A stretch of 64,000 nt of DNA from Spisula solida (lineage: Eukaryota; Mollusca; Bivalvia; Venerida; Mactridae). A program made the position numbers and the translations under genes. The notes under the pieces are model-generated. The model was not told where the DNA came from and searched no databases. It saw only the letters and a program-made list of their open reading frames with translations. Of this stretch, positions 51,991 to 62,574 are shown piece after piece. The stretch lies in assembly GCA_947247005.1 (NCBI GenBank), contig OX365956.1:11614089-11678088 (forward strand). Reading direction: 5' to 3'. Within the stretch, counting starts at the first letter, position 1; the number at the start of each line of letters is the position of its first letter.

Positions 51991-54018
51991 TAATGATCAC
52001 CTAGCAATGCCAATAATAATCGAGAGAGGCAGTGATTTTTCTTGAACAAAATTAAACAGCCTGTGCCTTTAAAATTGGGAAATTTAGCGCAAATTTGGGA
52101 ATTATTAAAAAATATTGTTTCGATTAAAATTGTTCATAAATTGCTATTTTCTACTGATAATACTCTAGTTATATGTGACTAGGACTTTTGCAAGTTTGAA
52201 AATCCATTGTTTTGACTTTAACAGCTATACTGTAGTTGCTTTGAATCCAGCGAGCACAAAAGGGGGGAAATAATGCTTACTTTTTGGGAAAAAATTGGTG
52301 ATTTTTTGGGGAAAATGGAGGTTATTTTGCTAGGGGAAGGGGCCTGTATCCGGCCCCAAAAATAGCCCAAAAAAATCACTGAGAGGTGTTAGGAAGTAAC
52401 AATAGATAGATAGATAGTTTAAGAACTGGTATGCTATCACTGCTCACTGGTAGCATGTCGTTGCATAGGAGTAGGAAAGAGCTTGATAGGTCTCTGCCTA
52501 TTTCCTACATAAATTTCTCCAAGTGCCATGCTAATATAATTATTACCTGCCTGCCTGATTAAAGCAATATATATTTATATATATATATCAGAAGATTGTA
52601 CAACAAGACCTAGTCCATCTTCAAAGCGGTTTCTTCTTTGAAACATAACAGGTGAATGACTCGATTTGAGTCGCGTTCATTTAATGACACAACGCACATT
52701 TTCAACAAAATAATCATTGACACCCTATCAATTGGAGCATATTGTTCCAGCATACACCAACAAACCAGAATGTTTTGCAAGAAATACCATCAATTTGGTT
52801 GATTGTTTCAAACCACTACATTAGTTTGGCTGTTGTCCTTAGTGATCGCCATTTAATCGTATGGGATAATACAAAAGTTCTAAACCAAACCCAAGCTATT
52901 AATTTTGGGATTTCCCAATTTGTCGTCTGCATAAACAGTAAAATCTATTTGTTCAAATGAAATAGAAGTCAAACGAATTATAGTAATTTATAGTAATAAT
53001 AACGTGTTTATATTTTATGTTTAGGTCATCTAATTTAAAGTTTTATTTATTTTGATGCATTTTCCGCCATGTTTTATCAAATCATGAATTTTCGAAAACA
53101 GCTCACACAAGCTCCTGCAAGAAAAATTGGGGCCAAAGCTGAACTACGGAAGTAAACTGAAACAAAGATATATAGAATGGATAGGCAAATCTATAAATAG
53201 TCGAATTATGACTGAGTGCCCTAATGTATTGTAATTAATATTTGACAGATGATTTGTCTGAATTATTTATAGAACAACTTTCAAGACACAATATGGACGA
53301 AATAAATACCAACCTTTTCAAGTTTTGCTAAAATTGACCAAGGGTTCCAAGTGGTTTTAAATGCTGCGAAAATTCAAGATGGCGACAAATAGCGTCCTTG
53401 TGAAAATCTTGCCAAGTCTTGTCAAAGCAACATATAAGGTTTTAGTCTATTGGGTATTTAACCCTCAAGTTTTAATTTTGTTTGGGTTTAGACAAATTTA
53501 AATTGGGCATTTAATAAAACTCATAGGGTACATGTAAATGATCTTTTATGTACTATTTTTCACTAGAACATCATTTTCTATTTGGTTTAAACTGATCAAA
53601 AGTGATCAATAGGGCCAAACTTAAAATATTCTTGGTTTCCCCATCCCGACCCTAGCAGATTTAGAATGGGTAGGTAGGTAGCATAAATATTTTTTTTTGG
53701 AATTGTTTCAGTATTATAGTTAATGGTCTAGACATACAAAAAATGAAATTTAGAATTAACTCTAAGGTGAAAACAAACTAAAATTCAATGGTAAGAAAGA
53801 AGCCAGCAAACAAAAAAAATAAAATTTTCACTTCCAATTTTTAATAAAAAAAATATTATTTCAATTTGGGCAATAAAATATTTTTGGTAGGGCCCTTTTT
53901 AATTGGGTAGGTAGGGGATGGGGAACAAACAATATTTTATTTTAGGCCTAGTCATTTTTAGTCAATGGTGGTCTTGTGAAATAAAAACTAAAAGCACACT
54001 AATTTCTCTCTTTTTCAG

Positions 54019-54197
54019 ATGCAGTTTATGTTGTTGTTTAGTCGTCAGGGGAAACTAAGACTACAGAAATGGTATGTTGCACACCAGGACAAAATGAAGA
54101 AGAAAATCACACGAGAACTTGTAACACTTGTTTTATCTAGAAAACCAAAAATGTGCAGCTTTTTGGAATGGAAAGATCTTAAAGTTGTTTATAAAAG
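54019..54197 (+). CDS. AP1S: AP-1 complex sigma subunit, first coding exon
   Basis: The exon begins directly after acceptor CTCTTTTTCAG with ATGCAGTTTATG and ends AAAAG/GTAAGAC in phase 2. It encodes [20 protein letters not shown], then [19 protein letters not shown] and [14 protein letters not shown], the hallmark start of AP-1 sigma (longin-like fold). A 5' untranslated exon must exist upstream; if it ends in ATG, a second Met could be added as in some vertebrate paralogues. The full protein is 156 residues, near the usual 158. Role: small subunit of the AP-1 clathrin adaptor at the trans-Golgi and endosomes, pairing with gamma to bind acidic dileucine sorting signals (family knowledge). 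Confidence 0.95.
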
Positions 54198-54251
54198 GTA
54201 AGACTTAACTATAATTATTTTTTTGTTAAAATAACCATAGGTTTTCATAAT

Positions 54252-54508
54252 TATACCCCCGCACAACGAGTTGTAAGGGGGGTATACTGGATTCAGCTTG
54301 TTGGTCTGTCTGTCCGTAGACGCATTCTTGTGGACGCAACTCCTCCTACAGTTTTGGCTGGATTTCGCTCAAACTTTCACGGATGAACAACCTCAACAAA
54401 TAGATGCACATGAAAAAAGGAATTAGCACTGCGATGAATTTTGGCAGGATCATGGCCCTTTGCCGGCGGGGGTATATTAGTCTGTCGAATGGCGACAGCT
54501 CTAGTTTT
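54252..54508. mobile_element. Short interspersed element (TATACCCCC family), copy 2
   Basis: It matches the copy at 26757: TATACCCCCGCACAACGAGT at the start, GGGGGGTATACTGGATTCAG near the 5' end and GAATGGCGACAGCTCTAGT at the end. It lies within the first AP1S intron. Confidence 0.75.
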
Positions 54509-54616
54509 TTACTCTTAAATCTCCAATTTACTTCAGATCCATTTGACTGGCATTTGTATTTGTGTGTCTCCAGATATGTGAGTCAACATTGTAATATACT
54601 TTGTGTTTGTTTTCAG

Positions 54617-54725
54617 ATATGCGAGTCTCTACTTTTGTTGTGCAATAGAACCAGAAGACAATGAGTTACTTACCCTTGAAATTATACACAGATATGTGGA
54701 ACTACTTGATAAGTATTTTGGAAGT
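54617..54725 (+). CDS. AP1S: AP-1 sigma, second coding exon
   Basis: The acceptor TTGTTTTCAG and donor GGAAGT/GTGAGTAC bound 109 bp, phase 2 to 0. It encodes [20 protein letters not shown] then [16 protein letters not shown], almost the same as the animal consensus. Confidence 0.95.
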
Positions 54726-55496
54726 GTGAGTACTCTATAAAGGTTTATACCTAATATAATCAAATTCAAGGCATGTTGCAAATTAATATACCAGTAAAGA
54801 ATGGTATAATCCACAAGTGTACGTATCGTTCTTTTACTATTTCAGTAAAAAATATAAGTGTCATATTTTTATTTGTAAAAAAAACAATATGGCCGCCTAT
54901 GGTGTACACGGCATTAAATGTTCTTAAAACACCAATTTTGTGTTGGATTTGTAAGCAATGTAAATTGACAGCTCCCAGTATAATCTATGATTGGTTGGAT
55001 TTTTGGATGAAGCATTTCATGGTGGTTGTTATGTTGCTTATTTTTCAATGTGCAAAACATTGGTCCTTGCAATGAACAAGTGAACATCTGTGCTTGTAAG
55101 TGATGCCAACTTCCGGTGATGGGCCCTAGTTGTTGTACTTGGTTAAAACCGTTTATCATCAACTATTTAAATCAGAACAGACCGCTTCCGGGAACTTTCT
55201 GCTCCCTATACCTGAGCTACTTGGCCCTTCCATACCTTAACTACTCAGCCACTGGATGTAGTAGATATTCCTTATTTAATAGAGAATGTTATAGGGTTTC
55301 TGCCTCTCAACAAATCTTTCAAATCATCGGTTATCACCAAAACTGAAGACTCTACCAAATGAGTTCCTCATGTTACCAAAGTACCAAAACTTATATTTTG
55401 TCAAAAATTTGAGGTCCGGGGCACGAATCCCAAGAGACAGAAAAATGGAAAAAGTGTAAGCCATGTAACATGATTTCTGACACTATTGTTTTACAG

Positions 55497-55634
55497 GTTT
55501 GTGAGTTGGACATTATATTCAATTTTGAGAAAGCCTACTTTATGTTAGATGAATTACTGTTAGGAGGCGAAATACAAGAAACTAGCAAAAAGAATGTACT
55601 GAAAGCTATTGCTGCCCAGGATTTATTACAGGAG
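55497..55634 (+). CDS. AP1S: AP-1 sigma, third coding exon
   Basis: The acceptor GTTTTACAG and donor CAGGAG/GTAAGACT bound 46 codons, phase 0 at both ends. It encodes [20 protein letters not shown] then [20 protein letters not shown] and QDLLQE. This includes the conserved region that helps form the dileucine-signal pocket (family knowledge). Confidence 0.95.
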
Positions 55635-55804
55635 GTAAGACTTATAGTGTGGATATATAACCTTCCCTTGCTGTGTACCATATAACCATAGTAACAACAC
55701 CTGTCTGCTTTACACGTGTCTCTGTGTGTGATAGGCAATGGTAAACAAATACTAACCCAGGGTTGTTTGGCATGTCATTACAGTGTCAGGTAATGTCTAA
55801 TATA

Positions 55805-56668
55805 CACTGAAACGATTTAAAAACGCACCACTTGTGAAATGTCAACTTCTTTGCTGAAAACATTTTTCTATGGTTTTTTGACTTCAGGTAACTAATCTTC
55901 AGTCGATGGGCAATGTGTTATGTAATGTTCATGTCACTTAACGAGTTTGAAATAAGTTATGCTATGATTAACAGGGTGACCCATGTACATGCAAGTCACA
56001 ATATCTAAACGGGAGAAAATCCTTGTACTAAACTATTTACCTCTTCATTGGCAATGATGAGAGTAACAATGCAATAGTATATTTTCAACTTATCCGTTGA
56101 CACCCTGCATTCGATTAACATTGTGTGCAGTCATGCGGAACCGATTAAAGTGATGTAACATGTGTTCATGTTGACCCCTGGCGCAGGGTCATACCCGTGG
56201 GCTGGGCTGATCGTAGTCGGTCTTTGACTGTGCTATCCACAAAGAATCGTTGTAATAAGCACACAATCGTCGTTTGGTGGCAGCTGAACTGCCCTGCTAC
56301 CCCTTTATGGCTCATTGAGGCTTGCAGCGAAACCGGAAGCATCCGAGCTAATATTACGAGCTAATGACAGCATAACATGATCATGACAAAATATTGTTAA
56401 TGTTGTTTTTCCAGTGTGTACACATACAGCGTATAATTTAAAACGAATATCGATCCGAAATGTTATCGCGATCGCTGTGCACGTGCAAAACAAGCAAAAA
56501 CAGAAAAGTTGTGCTGGCGGGGTATTCAAAAATTTTTTTTCTATTTTCTGTGCATTAGTTAAAGATTATAAGCTGGAGAGATACTCTAGACTATGAATTT
56601 AGGAGAAAATTAATTTTGACGAAATTCTGTTATTTTTTATACTGGTGCGTTTTTAAATCGTTTGAGTG
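55805..56668. mobile_element. 864-bp TA-flanked DNA transposon in AP1S intron
   Basis: The ends CACTGAAACGATTTAAAA and, at the right, the complement of CACTCAAACGATTTAAAA plus ACGCACCA are flanked by TA (55803-04, 56669-70). The interior shows no intact transposase. Tc1/mariner-type by target site. Confidence 0.8.
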
Positions 56669-57003
56669 TAGTGTTGGATGGGGTGTGACTTAGTGTTGGA
56701 TGGGGTTTGACAGTGTGAGACAGTGACTGACATAGTATTATGCTGCATCGGGCACAATGTTGGGCAGGGTTTGACGTGGTAATGATGGGATGTGTGTTTC
56801 TGTATTTGAATTGGTATTCAGTAAAACTAATTGGTTAAGCTCCACTTTAAATCTGGGGAGATGCATGTTTGTACTTGGCTGATTCGCCACATAGTTTCCA
56901 TCCAGTTACTCCCTGTTCTTCTGTATTCTCAATACAGCTTTATATTAATGACCCTTTATTTACCCTTTATGATAGTTTGTCTGTCCGTATGTGTGTCCTT
57001 TAG

Positions 57004-57096
57004 CTGATGCGAGAGATTAAAACATTTGAGGAGATTTTGAGATTTCTTATAAAATCATTAGCAGAACATCAAGTGGATCTTCATTATTTTTCTTGA
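57004..57096 (+). CDS. Candidate alternative last exon of AP1S (30 codons plus stop)
   Basis: Acceptor TGTGTGTCCTTTAG is followed in phase 0 by CTGATGCGAGAG, reading LMREIKTFEEILRFLIKSLA then EHQVDLHYFS and TGA. It would follow ...LLQE directly. The helix-like, charged text is unlike random AT-rich DNA, but no homologue comes to mind. It may be chance. Confidence 0.22.
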   Translation: MMREIKTFEEILRFLIKSLAEHQVDLHYFS

Positions 57097-58196
57097 GCGA
57101 ACTAGTTTTGGTTTCAGTTTGTTATATTTTGGATGAATGTATATATTGTTTATTTTAAGTATGATCAGCAATATGGTGTTGTAGGCAGGGTGACACCAGT
57201 TATTGGTGATTGATGTAGTGTCTTTACACAAATCATTGACTTTCAATATGTTTTGTTATTGCTTTCATTTGCTTGGTGGTTTTAATTTAGTTGATTTTAA
57301 GTTGCTTTTTTTGCCCTGTAACATGTTGGAGGGAGATAAGGGTCATTAAGGTTTTTAGTACATCTCTTTGGCACTTCATAATACATGCTATTTTTATGAC
57401 ATTCTCACCTGCAAAATTATGTATAAACATATATGGTTATATTATTAGAGAATGATATGTTATACAAAGTTATCACATCTTACAAGTCCATTATCAATGT
57501 TGAAGTCCAAAAGACATAGAAATTGATAACTTTCAGTTTGATGTCTATAAATAGAATCATAAATACAAAAAAGATCATGTATGAAAATCAAGTTAATGAT
57601 GTACTGTTTTGAAGGCAACCATAGTTTTATATTCTGTTAGTAATTTAATGCAATAATGTACCCAGAGATTCAACAGTTTGTGAAAAATACATAATTTCAT
57701 GATCTTCACAGTATGGCCAGAACATGTGACTGTTTGAAAAATTAAATTAGCTTCATTCAAAGATTTATCAATATTTGGTGTTTAAATTAGGTTATTTTCG
57801 TTAGTTGGCTTTTAACAAATTAATACTGTTGAAGACAATTAAATATTCTATGTGGTAGTTAAGAGATGTGAATAAGTAATAATAATAAAACAATCATACA
57901 TGTACTCAGTGATTAGAAGATTATGATATTTTAAAGAATTACACATCAATTTATTATGTTTCACAAACATGAATTACCCAAGAAGTATTATTTTGCTGTA
58001 TTGTTTTATGTTTAACTTTAAGAACCAATTTGTGATTTAATGTAACAATTGTAATTTGTTATTTATGTAAGTTTATAAAATAGGAAATATCATTTAAAAA
58101 TATTGGGGTTTAATCAGGCTTATTATCTTGGTCGGGTTAACTTTGTTGAGTAATTAGAAGGGTTACAATTTCTACATGTGGATGTAGCATCACATG

Positions 58197-58516
58197 CCGG
58201 GCCTTCCCCAGAATTTTTTTAACGCGCCGGGGCATTGCTAGGATTTGAGCTTCCACAGATCCATGAGAATGGCTAAAAAATTAAAAGTGATAAATGCATG
58301 GTTATCCGTAATTTAAAGGCTATTTTAAGAAATTTTTCACACAATACAAGCTTAATCACTCAAATAACACAATACAGACCAAAATATTAACATCCATACT
58401 GATTTAAAGACACCATTCTAGGATCTAAGGCGCTGGGGGAAAGCTGATTATTTTCTGGTTTTAAGGCGCTGGGTTACCACAGCGACTTCTGCCCCTGGGG
58501 AAGGGCCTGACATGTC
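58197..58516. mobile_element. About 320-bp MITE with GGCCTTCCCCAG ends
   Basis: GGGCCTTCCCCAG on the left is matched by CTGGGGAAGGGCC on the right, with AAGGCGCTGGG repeated near the right end and GCGCCGGGG near the left. A similar right-end sequence (CTGAGGAAGGGCCTGG) occurs at about 35735. Confidence 0.6.
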
Positions 58517-58553
58517 TTCTGAGCATTGAGTTTGTAAACTAGAAAGAACAGGC

Positions 58554-58807
58554 CCAGATCTCCCGAAACATCTCAATCTGAGCTCAATCTCAACTCAAAT
58601 TTTGTCACCTATCGTTTAAGGTAGTTTCCACACAAAATTGTACTCTAAATTGGTATATATAACAAAACAGAAACATTATTCTTAGTTTATTACAGCAACA
58701 TTTTGAGAGTTCAAGATTCATATATATCTCAAATCCAGACTTTCAAATTATCAAAATCTCAATTTGAGTTGAGATTTCTACTTGAGATGCTTCTGGAGAT
58801 CGGAGCC
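58554..58807. mobile_element. 254-bp foldback MITE
   Basis: CCAGATCTCCCGAAACATCT on the left pairs with AGATGCTTCTGGAGATCGGA on the right. Inside these, TCAATCTCAACTCAAATT pairs with AATTTGAGTTGAGATT. Confidence 0.7.
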
Positions 58808-59739
58808 AGGTTTTGTTCATCTCAGATATTGGTTATAGTCATGGCCTTTACTTTAATTAGTTCCAATAAAACTTGTTTGGTGAACTAAGTACTTCATTTA
58901 AAAATTGAAAGAAATGTGCTAAACACAATAACAACAATTCAAACAACCTCTTTCATCATTTTCCAAAAATTTTTATTTAAAATATGTAGTGAGAAACTAC
59001 ACCCTAAAATAGACTTGAAAACATTTTGTACTGCTCGACTAAGTTTCTTACAATATTAAGTTCTGGTGCGCTTGATTACCAATATGTAGACTTTAACATT
59101 CTGTATTTATACAATACTAGCTAGATTTTCACCCAGATAGATTAATGTACGTCTATTTATACTTGATGACACACATTATTCAAGCCTTACTGTATATACA
59201 ACGTAGCTAGTCACCCGTGTGTTTATATATACACGTAATACGTTCTCCGTCAATGTTGTTCTGTTCCGTTTTTATTGCTTTTAAAAGTAACACATTTGAT
59301 GTCACATGAATTGTTGATCATTATATGTCAGCAGGGATATATATGTAGGAGTCACCGTGTGGTTTGTTTACAAGTGCTCTATTATTGATAACTTTAACAC
59401 AGTTTTAAATTGATCCCAACAAAACTTTTATATACTATCAAGAGTAGATTTGTTAATATGTACATGTTTATATTCTCCTGGTATCCATGTAACTTATTTC
59501 TCTGATGAAGACTTGTATATTAAAGTGAAGATGTATTGGATCTGCTGTGTTCCACTATACCCCCCCCCCCCCTCTGTTACTGTAATAAGGCCTAATAGGG
59601 TTAACTCCCTTGCACCAAATGTGTGTTTCTGTTACATTCAGTAAAAGTGACTCTAGTTTATATACTGTAAGTTAAATACAGGGCCAATCATTATAAACTA
59701 TGAAATGTTTTCTTCCAAAGTTACATTTATTCACCAGAA

Positions 59740-61425
59740 TTAGGTGGGGACACTGTCTGGGAGTATTCACCACATTCAGAAGGGGCAGTGTCTGGGGGTA
59801 TTCACCACATTCAGAAGGGGGCAGTGTCTGGGAGTATTCACCACATTCAGGAGGGGGAAGTGTCTGGGAGTATTCACCACATTCAGTAGGGACAGTGTCT
59901 GGGGGTATTCACCACAATCAGGAGGGGGCAGTGTCTGGGGGTATTCACCACAATCAGGAGGGGGCAGTGTCTGGGGGTATTAACCACAATCAGGAGGGGG
60001 GCAGTGTCTGGGAGTATTCACCACAATCAGGAGGGGGGCAGTGTCTGGGAGTATTCACCTCAATCAGGAGGGACATTGTCTGTTGTATTCTCTACAATCA
60101 GGAGGGACATTGTCTGGGAGTATTCACCACATTCAGGAGGGACAGTGTCTGGGGGTATTCACCACAATCAGGAGGGGGCAGTGTCTGGGGGTATTCACCA
60201 CAATCAGGAGGGACATTGTCTGGGAGTATTCACCACATTCAGGAGGGGGAAGTGTCTGGGAGTATTCACCACATTCAGTAGGGACAGTGTCTGGGGGTAT
60301 TCACCACAATCAGGAGGGGGCAGTGTCTGGGGGTATTCACCACAATCAGGAGGGGGCAGTGTCTGGGGGTATTCACCACAATCAGGAGGGGGACAGTGTC
60401 TGGGAGTATTCACCACAATCAGGAGGGGGGCAGTGTCTGGGAGTATTCACCTCAATCAGGAGGGACATTGTCTGGTGTATTCTCTACAATCAGGAGGGAC
60501 ATTGTCTGGGAGTATTCACCACATTCAGGAGGGGGAAGTGTCTGGGAGTATTCACCACATTCAGGAGGGACAGTGTCTGGGGGTATTCACCACAATCAGG
60601 AGGGACATTGTCTGGGAGTATTCACCACATTCAGGAGGGGGAAGTGTCTGGGAGTATTCACCACATTCAGTAGGGACAGTGTCTGGGGGTATTCACCACA
60701 ATCAGGAGGGGGCAGTGTCTGGGGGTATTCACCACAATCAGGAGGGGGCAGTGTCTGGGGGTATTCACCTCAATCAGGAGGGGGCAGTGTCTTGGGGTAT
60801 TCACCTCAATCAGGAGGCAGTGTCTGGGAGTATTCACCTCAAATCAGGAGGGGGCAGTGTCTGGGGGTATTCACCACAATCAGGAGGGACAGTGTCTGGG
60901 AGTATTCACCTCAATCAGGAGGGGCAGTGTCTGGGGGTATTCACCTCAATCAGGAGGGGGCATTGTCTGGGAGTATTCACCACATTCAGGAGGGGGCGTG
61001 TCTGGGGGTATTCACCACTACCAGGAGGGGGCAGTGTCATGGAGTATTCACCACAGTCAGGAGGGGGCAGTGTCTGGGAGTATTCACCACAATCAGGAGG
61101 GGACAGTGTCTGAGGGTATTCACCACAATCAGGAGGGGACAGTGTCTGGGGGTATTCACCACAATCGTGTGGGGGACAGTGTCTGGGGGTATTCACCACA
61201 ATCAGGAGGGGGCAGTGTCTGAGGGTAGTCACCACATTCAGGAGGGGGCAGTGTCTGAGGGTAGTCACCACATTCAGGAGGGGACAGTGTCTGGGGGTAT
61301 TCACCACATTCAGGAGGGGGCAGTGTCTGGGGGTATTCACCACATTCAGGAGGGGACAGTGTCTGAGGGTATTCACCACAATCAGGAGGGGGCAGTGTCT
61401 GGGGGTATTCACCACATTCATTGAT
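59740..61425. repeat. 36-37-bp G-rich minisatellite, about 46 copies
   Basis: Unit core: GGGGGCAGTGTCTGGGGGTA then TTCACCACAATCAGGA. Units lose or gain one or two G, so array frames drift. Variants include ACATTGTCTGGGAGTATT. No stop codon occurs in the common unit in any plus frame, which makes long but meaningless open frames of up to 369 codons. Higher-order blocks repeat: 59850-60120 resembles 60240-60500 and 60620-60760. It lies in the last AP1S intron; the G-rich strand is the transcribed-sense strand. Confidence 0.95.
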
Positions 61426-61975
61426 AGTAATGTTGTCTATTATATGGTGTTATATTACGGAACACACTCTTGATACACACATTTTTCTTCATGAATTGTC
61501 CAAGCTCCTAGTTGTTTGATGTTTGACAGAAAAATATCAAACAGTTGATTTTCAACAATTGTCAAAATGTAAATCCTTATAAACGCATAACTCAATGAGA
61601 ATTACTGTTGTGACAGACCAGATGTGTGACTACTATCTGGTACTACGTTACTAAATATATAATGTAAATATATCCCACGTAATAAAACTGAACAGAATGT
61701 TGTTTAACAAAGGAAAAGTGGAGCATATTGCAGATAGTAAGAGATGTACATATCAGCTTGTTTCAGCTGTTACCTGTCAGCTTGTGATTTCATGTTTGTA
61801 ATTTTGTGCCCTCTCAGAGATTCATGAATTAAAAATATTTTGAAAATTGTTTAAAATTATAAAATAATTATAATAGTATTGAGTAATTTTTGGTTTTAGA
61901 GGTCAATTGTTCTTGCTGCAAGGTATCAGGTGCTAGGCCTACTTGTACTTACGTAGTTCTAATTTTATTTTAAAG
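61426..61975. other. End of AP1S intron, no feature
   Basis: Single-copy-looking AT-rich sequence without open frames of note, leading to the last AP1S exon. Confidence 0.5.
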
Positions 61976-62020
61976 GAAGAAGCTTTAGAATCGGCTCTTA
62001 CCGAGTACGGCCTAACATAG
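61976..62020 (+). CDS. AP1S: AP-1 sigma, last coding exon
   Basis: The acceptor TTTTATTTTAAAG is followed in phase 0 by EEALESALTEYGLT and TAG. Animal AP-1 sigma ends with an acidic stretch and GLT/GLA after LLQEE, which this matches. The intron before it is 6.3 kb and holds the transposon, MITEs and G-rich array. Confidence 0.85.
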   Translation, partial: EEALESALTEYGLT

Positions 62021-62125
62021 GGGTCACAATGGCTTCTGTCTGCTGCCCGGGGATTATAGTACTTAGTGGGTACCATTTTTGTTTTAAATTTACTTTGACT
62101 GTAATGTTACCATTTATAGTAATGT

Positions 62126-62460
62126 TTATGTTCTCTGGTCATTCCCGTCATTATATCTTGTAAGTTCTCTATTCTCTGATCATTCCCGTCATTAAATCTT
62201 GTAAGGTCTCTATTCTCTGATCATTCCCGTCATTAAATCTTGTAAGTTCTCTATTCTCTGATCATTCCCGTCATTAAATCTTGTAAGGTCTCTATTCTCT
62301 GATTATTCCCGTCATTAAATCTTGTAAGGTCTCTATTCTCTGATCATTCCCGTCATTAAATCTTGTAAGGTCTCTATTCTCTGATCATTCCCGTCATTAA
62401 ATCTTGTAAGTTCTCTGTTTTCTGGTCATTACAGTCATGAAATATTGTAAGTTCTTTGAT
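62126..62460. repeat. 41-bp minisatellite, about 8 copies, in the AP1S 3' flank
   Basis: Unit core: CATTCCCGTCATTAAATCTT then GTAAGGTCTCTATTCTCTGAT. Every unit has ATTAAA, the common variant poly(A) hexamer, and CTTGTAAG. The last unit is diverged and merges into an unrecognised minus-strand frame. Confidence 0.9.
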
Positions 62461-62574
62461 CAACCCTGTTGTGGTAGAGATCTCTCTATGTCCTCTTACA
62501 ACATCTGATCCTAGACTATCTATACATGCTCTAATGTTATCATGAACATGTTGGCTGTACTTAGAAGGGTCCAA
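62374..62574 (-). CDS. Unrecognised open frame, possible exon fragment
   Basis: It reads DPSKYSQHVHDNIRACIDSL then GSDVVRGHREISTTTGLIKE and LTIFHDCNDQKTENL. The composition looks like real protein rather than AT-rich chance, and its 62460-62565 part is non-repetitive. It runs into the 41-bp array downstream and the 38-bp array upstream, with no clear splice sites or ATG start. I cannot name a family. Confidence 0.3.
   Translation of the reverse strand: MDPSKYSQHVHDNIRACIDSLGSDVVRGHREISTTTGLIKELTIFHDCNDQKTENLQDLMTGMIRE

Larger units (their letters stand above)
49641..54018. other. Spacer and probable 5' region of AP1S; no protein gene supported
   Basis: It contains repeat-family fragments near 50255-50330 and 51880-51990, several inverted ATTTGTGTATC/GATACACAAAT motifs (50320-50390, 51680-51850), a CpG-richer patch at 51170-51500, and AT-rich sequence. 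The first AP1S exon (5' untranslated) should lie here, but I cannot place it. Confidence 0.45.
57097..59739. other. AP1S intron, AT-rich, with two small foldback elements
   Basis: No gene supported. It contains the elements at 58197-58516 and 58554-58807 and a C10 run near 59562-59573. Confidence 0.5.

Noticed and set aside
60915..61421. 168-codon minus frame (CPLLNVVNTPRH repeats)
   Set aside because: It is the complement of the same G-rich array.
59700..61424. Overlapping plus frames of 193, 210, 342 and 369 codons as a glycine/serine-rich protein
   Set aside because: They are open in all three frames because the minisatellite unit lacks stops and its length drifts by one base. None has a signal, conserved start or coding bias.
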